A stretch of 64,000 nt of DNA, from NCBI RefSeq assembly GCF_036492425.1, contig NZ_AP025292.1, positions 744,001-808,000 on the forward strand, given 5' to 3'. The stretch comes from Persicobacter psychrovividus. Lineage in GTDB: Bacteria; Bacteroidota; Bacteroidia; Cytophagales; Cyclobacteriaceae. The notes under the pieces were generated by a model. That model had not been told where the DNA came from and made no database searches. It worked only from the letters and a program-made list of their open reading frames with translations. Of this stretch, positions 41,764 to 50,550 are shown in pieces. How positions within the stretch are numbered: position 1 is the first letter of the stretch; every line of letters begins with the position of its first letter. Both the position numbers and the translations under genes were made by a program.

Positions 41764-43060
41764 AGGGCGTCATTTTTACTGTTAAAGCACCTTTACCGAT
41801 CGCCCATCGTCCAATTTTGCAGTGGAGGCATCGGTGAAGCTGGCAATATTGCTGCTCAAGGTGAATCAAACCCTGGGATTCCCGTGCATTTTTTGCCTTT
41901 ATTCCGTGTGTTTTCCACCTGTTCAGGATGCGGTTGTCTTCTGCGGAAAGTTGCTCAAGCAATTCAATAGCTTCGTATTTCAAGGGTTCTTTTCCTGTGT
42001 TTTGCGCATAAGCCAGCATAAAGGGGGCAATGGCGTTGATGCTGATACTTTCAAGCATCTTTTTGCCAACTTTCGAGAAGTTTTTTGCGGAAGGTTTTCC
42101 AAACTGGTGGTGCTTCTGCCAATAGTCTGATCCTTGTAAACTCCAAGCCTCAGGGGCTGGATTTTTAAACGGTGAGGTGGTCAGGCTGTTCAGCGGAATC
42201 GGATGATGAGCGAGCCAGGTGGCCAGCTGTGCCAGCCGAATGGTCGGGAAGTTAAATGGCCGCGTTCGGGCAAAGCGCCAGGCCGTGGCAGGGAGGGGGT
42301 GAAGGTCAAGTTTTTTCTGATAGAAAAGAAACTCTTCCAGCAGTGCCGCCTCATAATTATCGCGTGGAGGCGACTGTAAAAGGCCTGCGGTTCCAAAGAG
42401 GATCGCTTCGGTGGTGAGGGGTTGATTGGCGGTTTTTGCAAGCTTCTGCCATGAAAGCCGCTCGACGAGCAAAGTCATGGCTTCTTTGTTGAGCTTTGAA
42501 CCCAGCGCACTGGCCATCACCCAAAAGGCGGTTTGTTGCCAGTTGGCGCCTGCCTTATGGTGGTACTGAAGGATCAGGTCCCGCTTTCGGAGGAGTCTTT
42601 CTTCTGCGGCGAGTTCTATCATGCCCCATTTAAAATAATCGGGAACTTGCATCAGAAAAGGTTTGCAGGGGTGTTCCTGATCGGTCTGTAGAAAGTAACG
42701 GTATTTTTCCATCGCTCCTTTGGAGGTCCGATTTTTCAGGCTGAGGGTTGGGATGGTGGTGCCGTCGGTACGGTGAACGGGGCGGTTGTTCTCCCAGACC
42801 ACATGCAGGATCACGTTGTCATAGGCTTTGTCGTGCTGATGCCCATGCTCATACCAGTCAGAAGATTTGAGATGGATTTCAACTTTTCCAAGCCACTCCA
42901 ATTGCTGGATTTTAACCCTTGCCTGTTCAAAGTCGGGGCCCGCTTCGGTATTGATAAAACCAGGGGTAAACACTTGCAATGGCGCCCCGTCGTCGGTAGT
43001 CAGTTGCAGATGGCTGAACTGCTGACTTTGCCAGATATAATGTAAAAAAGCTTCTTGCAT
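41762..43060 (-). CDS. DUF2851 family protein
   Basis: A 432-aa soluble protein matching DUF2851 throughout. It opens with EAFLHYIWQSQQFSHLQLTT and the INTEAGPDFEQARVKIQQLEW block, then GKVEIHLKSSDWYEHGHQHD and YDNVILHVVWENN. The family is common in Bacteroidota. The conserved E/H/D residues in the N-terminal half resemble a nuclease-like fold, but no activity is established. Length is as expected. A terminator separates it from pyrF upstream. Confidence 0.87.
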   Translation of the reverse strand: MQEAFLHYIWQSQQFSHLQLTTDDGAPLQVFTPGFINTEAGPDFEQARVKIQQLEWLGKVEIHLKSSDWYEHGHQHDKAYDNVILHVVWENNRPVHRTDGTTIPTLSLKNRTSKGAMEKYRYFLQTDQEHPCKPFLMQVPDYFKWGMIELAAEERLLRKRDLILQYHHKAGANWQQTAFWVMASALGSKLNKEAMTLLVERLSWQKLAKTANQPLTTEAILFGTAGLLQSPPRDNYEAALLEEFLFYQKKLDLHPLPATAWRFARTRPFNFPTIRLAQLATWLAHHPIPLNSLTTSPFKNPAPEAWSLQGSDYWQKHHQFGKPSAKNFSKVGKKMLESISINAIAPFMLAYAQNTGKEPLKYEAIELLEQLSAEDNRILNRWKTHGIKAKNARESQGLIHLEQQYCQLHRCLHCKIGRWAIGKGALTVKMTP

Positions 43061-43119
43061 AGCCTTTAAAACTGTTTTCAGTAAAAAGGGCTTCAGGAAT
43101 TTTGGTACATATATTACAC

Positions 43120-43157
43120 AAAAAAAGGAGAAAGAACCCTGAGGTTCAATCTCCTTT
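43120..43157 (-). terminator. Intrinsic terminator of pyrF
   Basis: On the minus strand AAAGGAGA and TCTCCTTT arms with an inner GAACC/GGTTC stem, followed by a run of T. Confidence 0.8.
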
Positions 43158-43179
43158 AGAATATTTTTAGCCTTTATAA

Positions 43180-43995
43180 TTAAAGGTATCTTTCCAGATA
43201 AATGGCCATCTCTTCTTGCAAAGCTTTAGCGGCCTCTCCTGCTTTCTCAGCGAAATCTGTGCCATTTGAAGCGTAAATGATGCCACGGGAAGAATTTACC
43301 AATAATCCGCAGTGGTCATTCATGCCATTTTCAGCAACTTTCTCCAAGCTGCCACCCTGTGCACCAACACCAGGAACAAGCAAAAAGTGGTTGGGAACAA
43401 CTTCACGCACTTTTTTCATCATGTCTGCACGGGTAGCACCTACCACATACATCATCTGATCTTCAGTACCCCATTCCTTACCTTTTTTCAGTACACGCTG
43501 CCACAGGGCCTCGTTTTTGCCCAAATCGCAGTGCTGAAAATCAAAGCTTCCCTGATTGGAGGTCAGCCCTAAAAGGATCACCCATTTGTTGTCATATTGC
43601 AGAAATGGCTTCACGGAATCCTCACCCATATATGGGGCCACGGTAATGGAATCGAATGCCATGTTTTCGAAGAAAGCACGTGCATACAAACCTGAGGTGT
43701 TACCAATATCCCCACGCTTGGCATCTGCAATGGTGAAGATATTTTCTGGGATGTAATTCAGTGTTTTTTCAAGGCTTCTCCATCCTTCAGCTCCCAAAGA
43801 TTCATAAAAAGCGATATTGGGTTTGTAGGCTACGGTAAAATCTTTCGTAGCGTCAATAATCGCTTTATTGAATTCGAAGATAGGATCTTCACTGTCCAAA
43901 AGGTGGGCAGGTATTTTTTTAATGTCGGTGTCTAAACCTACACAAAGGAAAGACTTCTTTTGTTGAATTTGCTCAAAAAGTGTCGCTCTATTCAT
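43180..43995 (-). CDS. pyrF: Orotidine 5'-phosphate decarboxylase (type 2)
   Basis: Last step of UMP synthesis, decarboxylating OMP. At 271 aa it belongs to the longer type 2 group. [14 protein letters not shown] is the first strand with a substrate-contacting Asp, and [17 protein letters not shown] carries the catalytic Asp-Lys-Asp array. VPGVGAQGG and [12 protein letters not shown] form the phosphate site. ATG 43995 places the conserved [16 protein letters not shown] correctly; ATG 44055 would add 20 residues. A -7-like box TAAATTTG (44076-44069, minus strand) lies upstream with no clear -33 box. pyrD, another enzyme of the pathway, lies at 48 kb. Confidence 0.95.
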   Translation of the reverse strand: MNRATLFEQIQQKKSFLCVGLDTDIKKIPAHLLDSEDPIFEFNKAIIDATKDFTVAYKPNIAFYESLGAEGWRSLEKTLNYIPENIFTIADAKRGDIGNTSGLYARAFFENMAFDSITVAPYMGEDSVKPFLQYDNKWVILLGLTSNQGSFDFQHCDLGKNEALWQRVLKKGKEWGTEDQMMYVVGATRADMMKKVREVVPNHFLLVPGVGAQGGSLEKVAENGMNDHCGLLVNSSRGIIYASNGTDFAEKAGEAAKALQEEMAIYLERYL

Positions 43996-44162
43996 CGGTG
44001 TATTCTGAATGTCAAAGTAAAATACTGATATTTTGCCGGTCAAAAGAAGAGCCAAGTGAACCGAGGCGCAAATTTAACACAAAATCAATAGATTGCTATT
44101 GCTTTATTATTTTCTTTCAATAAAATAAGTAGGCTGTAAAATGCTTTGCAGTCGGGGGGATT

Positions 44163-44804
44163 TTATCGTAAATCGACTACCTCCACATCTGGGTGTGCGG
44201 AAGTATCGAATTTAAAATCGGCCTCCGTTACCTTGGGGTTTTCCGTGAAATTATTGATGGTGTAGAAATAGTTGATCCCCGAACGGTCGAAGATTTCCCA
44301 GGCCATGAGCTGGTGGGTTTTCTGATTGATTTTCATTCTGATTTTGAAGATCGACTGATCGTGGTTTTCAGGAACCAAATCGACCACATCTACCGGTTTT
44401 CCATCTACGGCAGCTTTTTCAAGGTACAGGTATTTATAGCCTTTTTTGTACATGTCATAAATGCCGGCAATGTCGAAGCTGCCATCCTCTGCATCATTAT
44501 TGGAGATGTTCACCTCTTCGTCTTCTTTGAGCCAGGTCCAGATGGTTTTTCCGTTGTTGTAAATCACCTGACCTGAGGCCTCCAATCGGTATTTGGTACC
44601 CGCCACAAGGATGTTCCCATTGAAGGAGTCTTTGATATCCTCCATTTTGTTTTCCAGCGTTTGTGTAAACGAGGCACTGAAGGCGTCCATCTTTTGGTAT
44701 TTATTACTCATCGCATCGAGTACCTTTAAAGCTTTAGGGTCTTTTTGCGCATAAGCAAAAGAGGCCATCATGAAACAGAGTAAAAATGCAAAGATATTTT
44801 TCAT
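44163..44804 (-). CDS. lolA: LolA-like outer-membrane lipoprotein carrier
   Basis: Periplasmic chaperone of 213 aa, of the family that ferries lipoproteins to the outer membrane. From ATG 44804 a signal peptide ends at about residue 20 (SFAYAQ). The LolA pattern is present: MDAFSASFTQTLENKMEDI near the start, the KYRLEASGQVIYNNGKTIWTW strand pair, and INQKTHQLMAWEIFDRSG. The upstream extension to 44858 does not fit a signal peptide. It lies 124 bases after ftsK on the same strand, the usual ftsK-lolA order in Bacteroidota and Proteobacteria. Confidence 0.9.
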   Translation of the reverse strand: MKNIFAFLLCFMMASFAYAQKDPKALKVLDAMSNKYQKMDAFSASFTQTLENKMEDIKDSFNGNILVAGTKYRLEASGQVIYNNGKTIWTWLKEDEEVNISNNDAEDGSFDIAGIYDMYKKGYKYLYLEKAAVDGKPVDVVDLVPENHDQSIFKIRMKINQKTHQLMAWEIFDRSGINYFYTINNFTENPKVTEADFKFDTSAHPDVEVVDLR

Positions 44805-44927
44805 GTTAAATATTAGTTTCAATATAGTGTTCAAGTTCTTAACTATAATCAATAACAAGATTACTCATTAAGGTTGAGAATTATAATTTAAATTTCAATT
44901 ATTCGGTTGAATTGCGCAAATATCAGA

Positions 44928-47624
44928 CTACATATTGTCTAATAACTGTTCGAGGGCATATTCATCATTGACCAACAGCTCGCGAGCTTTGGAGCCCTGA
45001 GCCGGCCCAACGATGCCTGCGGCTTCAAGCTGATCGATGATTCTGCCTGCGCGGTTGTAGCCCAGTTTCAGTTTTCGCTGAATCAGTGAAGTGGAGCCCG
45101 ACTGATGACGGATAACCGTGTAGGCCGCTTCTTCAAAAAGGACATCACGCTCGGAAAGGTCCACACCGGCAGCACCGTTTTCCCCTTCTTCACCGACATA
45201 CTCAGGAAGCAGGTAAGCCGTTGAGTAACTTCTTTGTTCACTGATAAAATCACAAACACGGTCCACTTCAGGAGTGTCCACAAAAGCACACTGCAGACGA
45301 ATCAGGTCGCTGCCCTGCGAGAGTAGCATATCTCCACGGCCAATAAGCTGTTCTGCGCCACCCGCATCAAGAATGGTGCGGGAGTCAATCTTTGAGGTTA
45401 CTTTGAAAGAGAGTCGTGCAGGGAAGTTGGCTTTGATAATCCCGGTAATCACATTGACCGATGGGCGCTGGGTTGCTACCACCAGGTGAATCCCAATTGC
45501 TCGGGCAAGTTGTGCCAGGCGGGCGATAGGCGTTTCGACTTCCTTGCCGGCGGTCATCATCAAATCGGCTAGCTCGTCAATCACCAACACAATGTAAGGC
45601 AGGAAGCGGTGACCGTCAAGCGGATTCAGCTTGCGCGATACAAATTTGGCATTGTATTCTTTGATGTTTCGGCAACCGGCATTTTTGAGCAGGTCGTATC
45701 GGCTATCCATTTCAATACAAAGGGAATTCAGTGTATTGACCACCTTTTTGGTATCTGTGATAATGGCTTCATCCTCATCGGGAAGCTTGGCCAGAAAGTG
45801 TTTTTCAATTTTATTGTAAAGGGTCAGCTCCACTTTTTTAGGATCGACCAAGATGAATTTCAGTTCCGAAGGGTGCTTTTTGTAAAGCAGGGAAGTAAGC
45901 ACGGCATTCAGCCCTACGGATTTACCCTGCCCCGTGGCCCCGGCAATCAGCAGGTGGGGCATTTTGGCCAGATCAAAGACAAAAACTTCGTTGGAAATGG
46001 TCTTTCCAATAACCACAGGAAGGATTTTGTTGCTTTTCTGAAATTTGTCGGTATCGAGTACCGAACGCATCGACACCATTTCTTTCACGGTGTTTGGTAC
46101 TTCAATACCCACCGTTCCCTTACCCGGAATTGGGGCGATAATACGGATACCCAATGCCGATAATGAGAGGGCGATGTCGTCCTCAAGGTTTTTGATTTTT
46201 GAAATTTTCACCCCCCGTGCCGGAACAATCTCATACAGGGTAACGGTCGGCCCGATCGTCGCCTTAATGCTGTCAATATTAATGCGGAAATTTTGCAGGG
46301 TTTCCACAATTTTATCGGAATTTTCCTGCAATTCTTCTTCGGAAATTTCCTGATCGTTGGGAGGGTAGGCCGTTAGCAGTTCTGCCGAAGGGAACTCGTA
46401 GGAGCCCAAATCGAGGTGGGGATCATAAGGTTCCGAATTGAGTACGTTTGTTGCCTCATCTTCGTCCTCTTCTGCCTTATCATCCACTTCAGCAACTTCC
46501 ACGCTGAGTTCAAGGTTTTCCTCTTCTTCCGCAGTAATTTCCTGCTTTTTTTTCGGGAGTGGCAGGGGAATTTCTTGGGCTTCGGAAGCGTCATTTTCTG
46601 ACTCCGGAGTGGCACTGTCCTCATTTGGTGTCAGTGCTTCCTCTTCAGGAACCAAAACCTTATTTCTCATGCTCTGGGGTTTGAGAACCACTTCTGGCAC
46701 TTCAAAAGGCAAAGGTTCTTCCTCCGTTTCCTGCTGAGGTTCGGGCGGTGTCTTTTCGATCGTCAAGGCCACTTTTTTTGGCGCAGGGGCAGCGGGTTTG
46801 TTGTTCTTTGGCTGAAGTTCCTCCTGTGCGCTAACGGGCGGTATTGGTGCTTCTTCAGTCAGTTCTTCCTCCTGATCTGTGGCATCTGTATCTTCCGAAT
46901 GTTTTCTTTTCAGGAAGTCAGGGGCAGAAAATTGCGGTAAGCGCAATGATTCCTTGATATCGAAAAAGTAAATGATGAATGTTCCGACAATAATGAGCAG
47001 AATGATGAACGCTCCCCATCCAAAAAGTTCATCGAAGAGCAGGGCGATTTCATGGCCAATGCCTCCGCCTAAAAACGACCAGTAGCCGTGATAAGTGCGG
47101 CTCTCTGACATGAGCAGGCACAGGGACATAAATGTCGCCAGCCACAGGTTGAAGAAGATGATGAAATTTCGGATTCTGCGCAGGTCAATTGTTACTTTGT
47201 CGAAAGTTATTTTTGCGCCCCAAAGAAAGATCAGTACCGGAATGGTGAAAGAGGCTACGCCCGTAAGGCGGTACATGAAAATATAAGATACCCATGCGCC
47301 TGTGATGCCGAGCCAGTTGGCGGCTTCAACACCTGCCGCCCGAACGCCGGTGGCCAAAAAGGATTCCATAATACTCTGGTCGGCGTGGCCGGTGAAAATA
47401 AAAGAGATCATGGCCAGGGTGGCAAATGCCGCGCCGAGCATCAGGAAAATTCCTGACGATAACTGGAAGCGCTTATCCTTATGAAAGGTAGGGCGTTTCA
47501 GTTTTGTTTTCTTCTTTTTGCTCTCGGGGGTTGCTTTCTGTTTTTGAGCACTGACTTTTGGAGCGGGCGCGCTATTGGCACTCTCCTTTGGTGTATTATT
47601 GGTAATGAATGTGTTCTCAGCCAT
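44928..47624 (-). CDS. ftsK: DNA translocase FtsK
   Basis: Septal DNA pump of 898 aa that clears chromosome ends during division. The N-terminal domain has about four to five membrane helices (residues 50-215). An acidic, Pro/Glu-rich linker (about 235-420) follows. The motor has Walker A GATGQGKSVGLN with Lys568, Walker B IVLVIDELADLMM and the HLVVATQRPSVNVITG motif. The C-terminal gamma winged-helix (about 830-898, RKLKLGYNRAGRIIDQLEAAGIVG) would read orienting DNA sites. Start at ATG 47624. The linker is variable between species and is thought to bind division partners. lolA follows on the same strand. Confidence 0.96.
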   Translation of the reverse strand: MAENTFITNNTPKESANSAPAPKVSAQKQKATPESKKKKTKLKRPTFHKDKRFQLSSGIFLMLGAAFATLAMISFIFTGHADQSIMESFLATGVRAAGVEAANWLGITGAWVSYIFMYRLTGVASFTIPVLIFLWGAKITFDKVTIDLRRIRNFIIFFNLWLATFMSLCLLMSESRTYHGYWSFLGGGIGHEIALLFDELFGWGAFIILLIIVGTFIIYFFDIKESLRLPQFSAPDFLKRKHSEDTDATDQEEELTEEAPIPPVSAQEELQPKNNKPAAPAPKKVALTIEKTPPEPQQETEEEPLPFEVPEVVLKPQSMRNKVLVPEEEALTPNEDSATPESENDASEAQEIPLPLPKKKQEITAEEEENLELSVEVAEVDDKAEEDEDEATNVLNSEPYDPHLDLGSYEFPSAELLTAYPPNDQEISEEELQENSDKIVETLQNFRINIDSIKATIGPTVTLYEIVPARGVKISKIKNLEDDIALSLSALGIRIIAPIPGKGTVGIEVPNTVKEMVSMRSVLDTDKFQKSNKILPVVIGKTISNEVFVFDLAKMPHLLIAGATGQGKSVGLNAVLTSLLYKKHPSELKFILVDPKKVELTLYNKIEKHFLAKLPDEDEAIITDTKKVVNTLNSLCIEMDSRYDLLKNAGCRNIKEYNAKFVSRKLNPLDGHRFLPYIVLVIDELADLMMTAGKEVETPIARLAQLARAIGIHLVVATQRPSVNVITGIIKANFPARLSFKVTSKIDSRTILDAGGAEQLIGRGDMLLSQGSDLIRLQCAFVDTPEVDRVCDFISEQRSYSTAYLLPEYVGEEGENGAAGVDLSERDVLFEEAAYTVIRHQSGSTSLIQRKLKLGYNRAGRIIDQLEAAGIVGPAQGSKARELLVNDEYALEQLLDNM

Positions 47625-47780
47625 AATGGGAATAGATCTTCCGAAGATGTACAGAAGTATTTTCGTTTGAATAAGCTGGGGCGCTTTAAACGGTCATCCT
47701 GCAAGTCAAAAATTGCCCCAATCTATATTTGCGAAGATAAGCAAAAATTGGGGAATGGCGATTGGTAAGGCAGAGAACAT

Positions 47781-47806
47781 AAAAAAAGCACGAAAAAAAT
47801 CGTGCT
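47781..47806 (-). terminator. Intrinsic terminator of pyrD
   Basis: On the minus strand AGCACGA and TCGTGCT surround a short loop and are followed by a run of seven T. Confidence 0.82.
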
Positions 47807-47839
47807 CTTATGGTTGCTTATTATCCTGAAGGGGCCTTT

Positions 47840-48877
47840 TTACAAGCCGGCTTTCAGGATGGCTTTGTTGATTTCTTTCATGAAGGAAGGGCCCTGATAA
47901 ATGAAGCCAGAATAAATCTGTACCAGGGCGGCACCTGCTTTCATTTTTTCCACGGCATCTTCGGGGCTGTTGATTCCCCCTACGCCAACAATAGGGAATG
48001 CACCATTGGATTGCTTGTGTAAATAGCGGATCACTTCCGTGGAGCGTTCGCGCAGTGGCGCACCGCTTAAGCCGCCGGCACCAATTTCCTCAATACGGTT
48101 GTCGGTGGTTTGGAGCCCGCCACGTTCGATGGTCGTGTTGGTGGCAATCACTCCGTCAATGTTCACCTCCTGAACGATTTCAATAATGTCGTTGAGCTGC
48201 TCGTTGGTTAAATCTGGCGCAATTTTCAGCAGAATAGGCTTCGGCTGGTCTTTGGTGGCGTTCAGTGCCTTTACCTCAGAGAGTAATTTTTTCAGGGGTT
48301 CTTTTTCCTGAAGCTCACGGAGGTTAGGCGTATTTGGCGAACTGATGTTACAGGTGAAGTAATCCACATGAGGGAAGAGCGCTTCAAAGGCTAATTTATA
48401 ATCCTCGAATGCTTCTTCGTTAGGGGTAACTTTATTTTTACCGATGTTCCCTCCAACAATAATGGAAGAAGAACGCTTCTTCAGACGCTCAATGGTTGCC
48501 TCTACGCCGTCGTTGTTAAAACCCATGCGGTTAATCAGTGCCTGATCTTCCGGCAAGCGGAAAATTCGTGGACGCGGATTCCCCGGCTGGCCCTTTGGGG
48601 TTACGGTGCCAATTTCAATGTGGCCAAAACCCATTTGTGCAAATTCGTCAATCAGTTTGGCGTCTTTATCAAACCCTGCGGCAAGGCCTACGGGGTTGGG
48701 GAACTTGATGCCGAAAACTTCGCGTTCCAGTTTGGGGTGCTTGAAATTGAACAGGGCACGGCAAATAGGGCGGGAAAATGGAATCGACAGGCTGCCTTTC
48801 AGCATTTTGACGATGGCATGATGAATGTCTTCAGGATCATGTTTGAATAAAAATGGACGAATGACGGACTTGTACAC
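47840..48877 (-). CDS. pyrD: Dihydroorotate dehydrogenase (quinone), class 2
   Basis: Membrane-associated flavoenzyme oxidising dihydroorotate to orotate and passing electrons to menaquinone. The 345-aa protein starts with the short amphipathic helix [20 protein letters not shown] that anchors class 2 enzymes. [15 protein letters not shown] and [15 protein letters not shown] contact FMN; the catalytic Ser region is [30 protein letters not shown] and [11 protein letters not shown] form the phosphate site. Class 2 enzymes differ from class 1 in using quinone, which fits this respiratory organism. It has its own unit with a terminator; the pyrimidine genes are not clustered here. Confidence 0.96.
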   Translation of the reverse strand: MYKSVIRPFLFKHDPEDIHHAIVKMLKGSLSIPFSRPICRALFNFKHPKLEREVFGIKFPNPVGLAAGFDKDAKLIDEFAQMGFGHIEIGTVTPKGQPGNPRPRIFRLPEDQALINRMGFNNDGVEATIERLKKRSSSIIVGGNIGKNKVTPNEEAFEDYKLAFEALFPHVDYFTCNISSPNTPNLRELQEKEPLKKLLSEVKALNATKDQPKPILLKIAPDLTNEQLNDIIEIVQEVNIDGVIATNTTIERGGLQTTDNRIEEIGAGGLSGAPLRERSTEVIRYLHKQSNGAFPIVGVGGINSPEDAVEKMKAGAALVQIYSGFIYQGPSFMKEINKAILKAGL

Positions 48878-48947
48878 GTTGTTAGATAGAATTTATGAAA
48901 TGGATGAAACGATGGGGCAGCCCAGAAGGGACTGACACAAAAAGCAA

Positions 48948-48980
48948 TAAAAAACCGCTCCCCAATAAAAGGAAGCGGTT
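48948..48980 (-). terminator. Intrinsic terminator of the DUF5606 gene
   Basis: On the minus strand AACCGCT and AGCGGTT arms form a stem followed by a T run, 10 bases after the stop codon. Confidence 0.8.
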
Positions 48981-48990
48981 ATCAATAATA

Positions 48991-49422
48991 TTATTCGGCA
49001 GCCTCAGGGCTGTCAGCATCGGCACTCTCCTCGAAAACCTCAGGGGCTTCCGAAAGTAACGTTTTGTACCAACTCACTAATTTTTTAATGTCAGAGGTGT
49101 AAACACGCTCTTCATCGTGGTTCGGCAAAATATGGCGCATGAATGAACGCAACTCTTCAGTAGAAGAAGTACTGTTCACCCCTGGGTCTTCACCGAATTC
49201 CTCACGAATTTTCAACATTACATCACGCAAAGGACAAGCGCCTTCATCGTCAGTGGTGTAAATAGAAATCTCTTGAAGGATAGAAACGCGGCTGTTTGCG
49301 TTTGCTACCAATTTTTTTCCAGGCTCGTTGATACTCTCAACGATAACTCCCGCGCGGGTAGGTTTCAATACTTTGAATAGCCCACCTTTACCTGCAATCG
49401 CACAAATCTCTGAAAAGTTCAT
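48991..49422 (-). CDS. DUF5606 domain protein
   Basis: A 143-aa soluble protein matching the DUF5606 family of Bacteroidota: FSEICAIAGKGGLFKVLKPT, then GVIVESINEPGKKLVANANS and RVSILQEISIYTTDDEG, followed by PLRDVMLKIREEFGEDPGVN. The C terminus is acidic (EESADADSPEAAE). Function is unknown. The first 70 residues have a strand pattern recalling small RNA-binding folds, but this is only an impression. A -7-like TAAGTTTG (49481-49474, minus strand) lies 52 bases upstream, without a -33 box. engB is upstream on the same strand. Confidence 0.85.
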   Translation of the reverse strand: MNFSEICAIAGKGGLFKVLKPTRAGVIVESINEPGKKLVANANSRVSILQEISIYTTDDEGACPLRDVMLKIREEFGEDPGVNSTSSTEELRSFMRHILPNHDEERVYTSDIKKLVSWYKTLLSEAPEVFEESADADSPEAAE

Positions 49423-49509
49423 ATTATAATATTTTTATCCAAATAAGGTATTTGTCTTTTTCTCAAACGAGGGCAAACTTAAAATATTTGCCATTGATAT
49501 AAAAGAAGA

Positions 49510-50127
49510 TTAATGATTTCCTACGCCCGAGTGGAAACCTTCGGCAATTTCACCGATGAAAGCAAGGAGTTCTTCCCTGCCCAGGCCACTTTCGGAGCTT
49601 GTGGTAATCATGGTTGGGAGTTCCTCCCATGTTTTCTTCATAATTTTGCGGTACTTCGCAATATTGGACTGTAGCTTGGTGTGCGATTGTTTGTCGCATT
49701 TGGTAAAGACAATCACAAAAGGGATTTCATTTTCGCCAAGCCAGTTCATAAAGGCGGTATCCACCTTCTGCGGCTCATGGCGTGAATCAACCAAAACGAA
49801 AGTACAGAGCAAATTTTCGCGTGCTTTCAGGTAGGTTTCGATCATTTTTCCCCATTTGCTGCGGCTTGTTTTACTCACCTTTGCATAACCGTAACCAGGC
49901 AAATCGACCAGGTACCATTCATCATTGATCTCAAAGTGATTGATCAGCTGTGTTTTTCCTGGCGTCGAAGAGGTTTTTGCCAAGCTTTTACGCTCCGTCA
50001 AGGCGTTGATCAAGCTGGATTTTCCGACATTGGAGCGGCCAATGAAGGCGAATTCAGCTTTGTTCGCTTTTGGGCATTTAGAGATATCAGTATTACTGAT
50101 TACAAAATTGGCGGATTTAATTTTCAT
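49510..50127 (-). CDS. engB: Ribosome-biogenesis GTPase EngB (YsxC/YihA)
   Basis: Essential GTPase needed for assembly of the large ribosomal subunit. The 205-aa protein shows the TRAFAC order: G1 GRSNVGKS (residues 30-37), G2 TSSTPGKT, G3 DLPGYGYAKV, G4 FTKCDK and G5 near TSSESGLG. Length is typical. A well-formed promoter lies at 50207-50238 on the same strand, giving a leader of about 70 bases. The DUF5606 gene follows after 87 bases. Confidence 0.96.
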   Translation of the reverse strand: MKIKSANFVISNTDISKCPKANKAEFAFIGRSNVGKSSLINALTERKSLAKTSSTPGKTQLINHFEINDEWYLVDLPGYGYAKVSKTSRSKWGKMIETYLKARENLLCTFVLVDSRHEPQKVDTAFMNWLGENEIPFVIVFTKCDKQSHTKLQSNIAKYRKIMKKTWEELPTMITTSSESGLGREELLAFIGEIAEGFHSGVGNH

Positions 50128-50206
50128 AGTTTCATTCGATCAAAAATGATGCGTAAATATTCCATGGCATGAAATTGTTCGCTGGAAGGCACCATCTTGC
50201 GGACTG

Positions 50207-50238
50207 CAAATTTACACCCTTTCTTTTATTAAGTCAAA
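50207..50238 (-). promoter_or_regulatory. Bacteroidota-type promoter of engB
   Basis: On the minus strand TTTG (50238-50235), 20 bases, then TAAATTTG (50214-50207) match both consensus boxes. Transcription would start near 50200, about 73 bases before the ATG. Confidence 0.6.
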
Positions 50239-50550
50239 GAGAATTGTAAATACACGGTTAAAGCGGTCAATTATCTGTCGAAAATTACCCGTGCCATATC
50301 CCGAAAATCCGAATTTTTTGGCAACAGACAGTGGTGATGGCGCGGAATGAAGCGATCATTGAATCGTTCAATATTACTGAAGATAGGTTTAATGTAAGAT
50401 TATTGTTGATCGATATTATATTTATTGCCTATAAATGTCAAGATGAATATTTTATTTAGTATCATTGTATAGTTGAATATAAATTGGGGTGAAGTAAATT
50501 ATATAATCCGCTCAGCCCAATTTTTTGTTTATCTCTATAATCAACCTTAC
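50239..50550. other. Divergent intergenic region between engB and the PorE-like gene
   Basis: AT-rich stretch of 312 bases. A TATATTTA at about 50415 is one base off the -7 consensus. A frame open from 50473 runs into the PorE-like gene, but its first 26 codons are not signal-peptide-like. No RNA gene or terminator is seen. Confidence 0.45.

Noticed and set aside
45609-46163. 184-codon plus-strand frame opposite ftsK
   Set aside because: It runs antisense to the FtsK motor domain, whose motifs are intact.
47718-47727. TATATTTG on the plus strand between ftsK and pyrD
   Set aside because: It points into the 3' end of pyrD on the opposite strand, and no plus-strand gene follows until 50551, so it is most likely chance.
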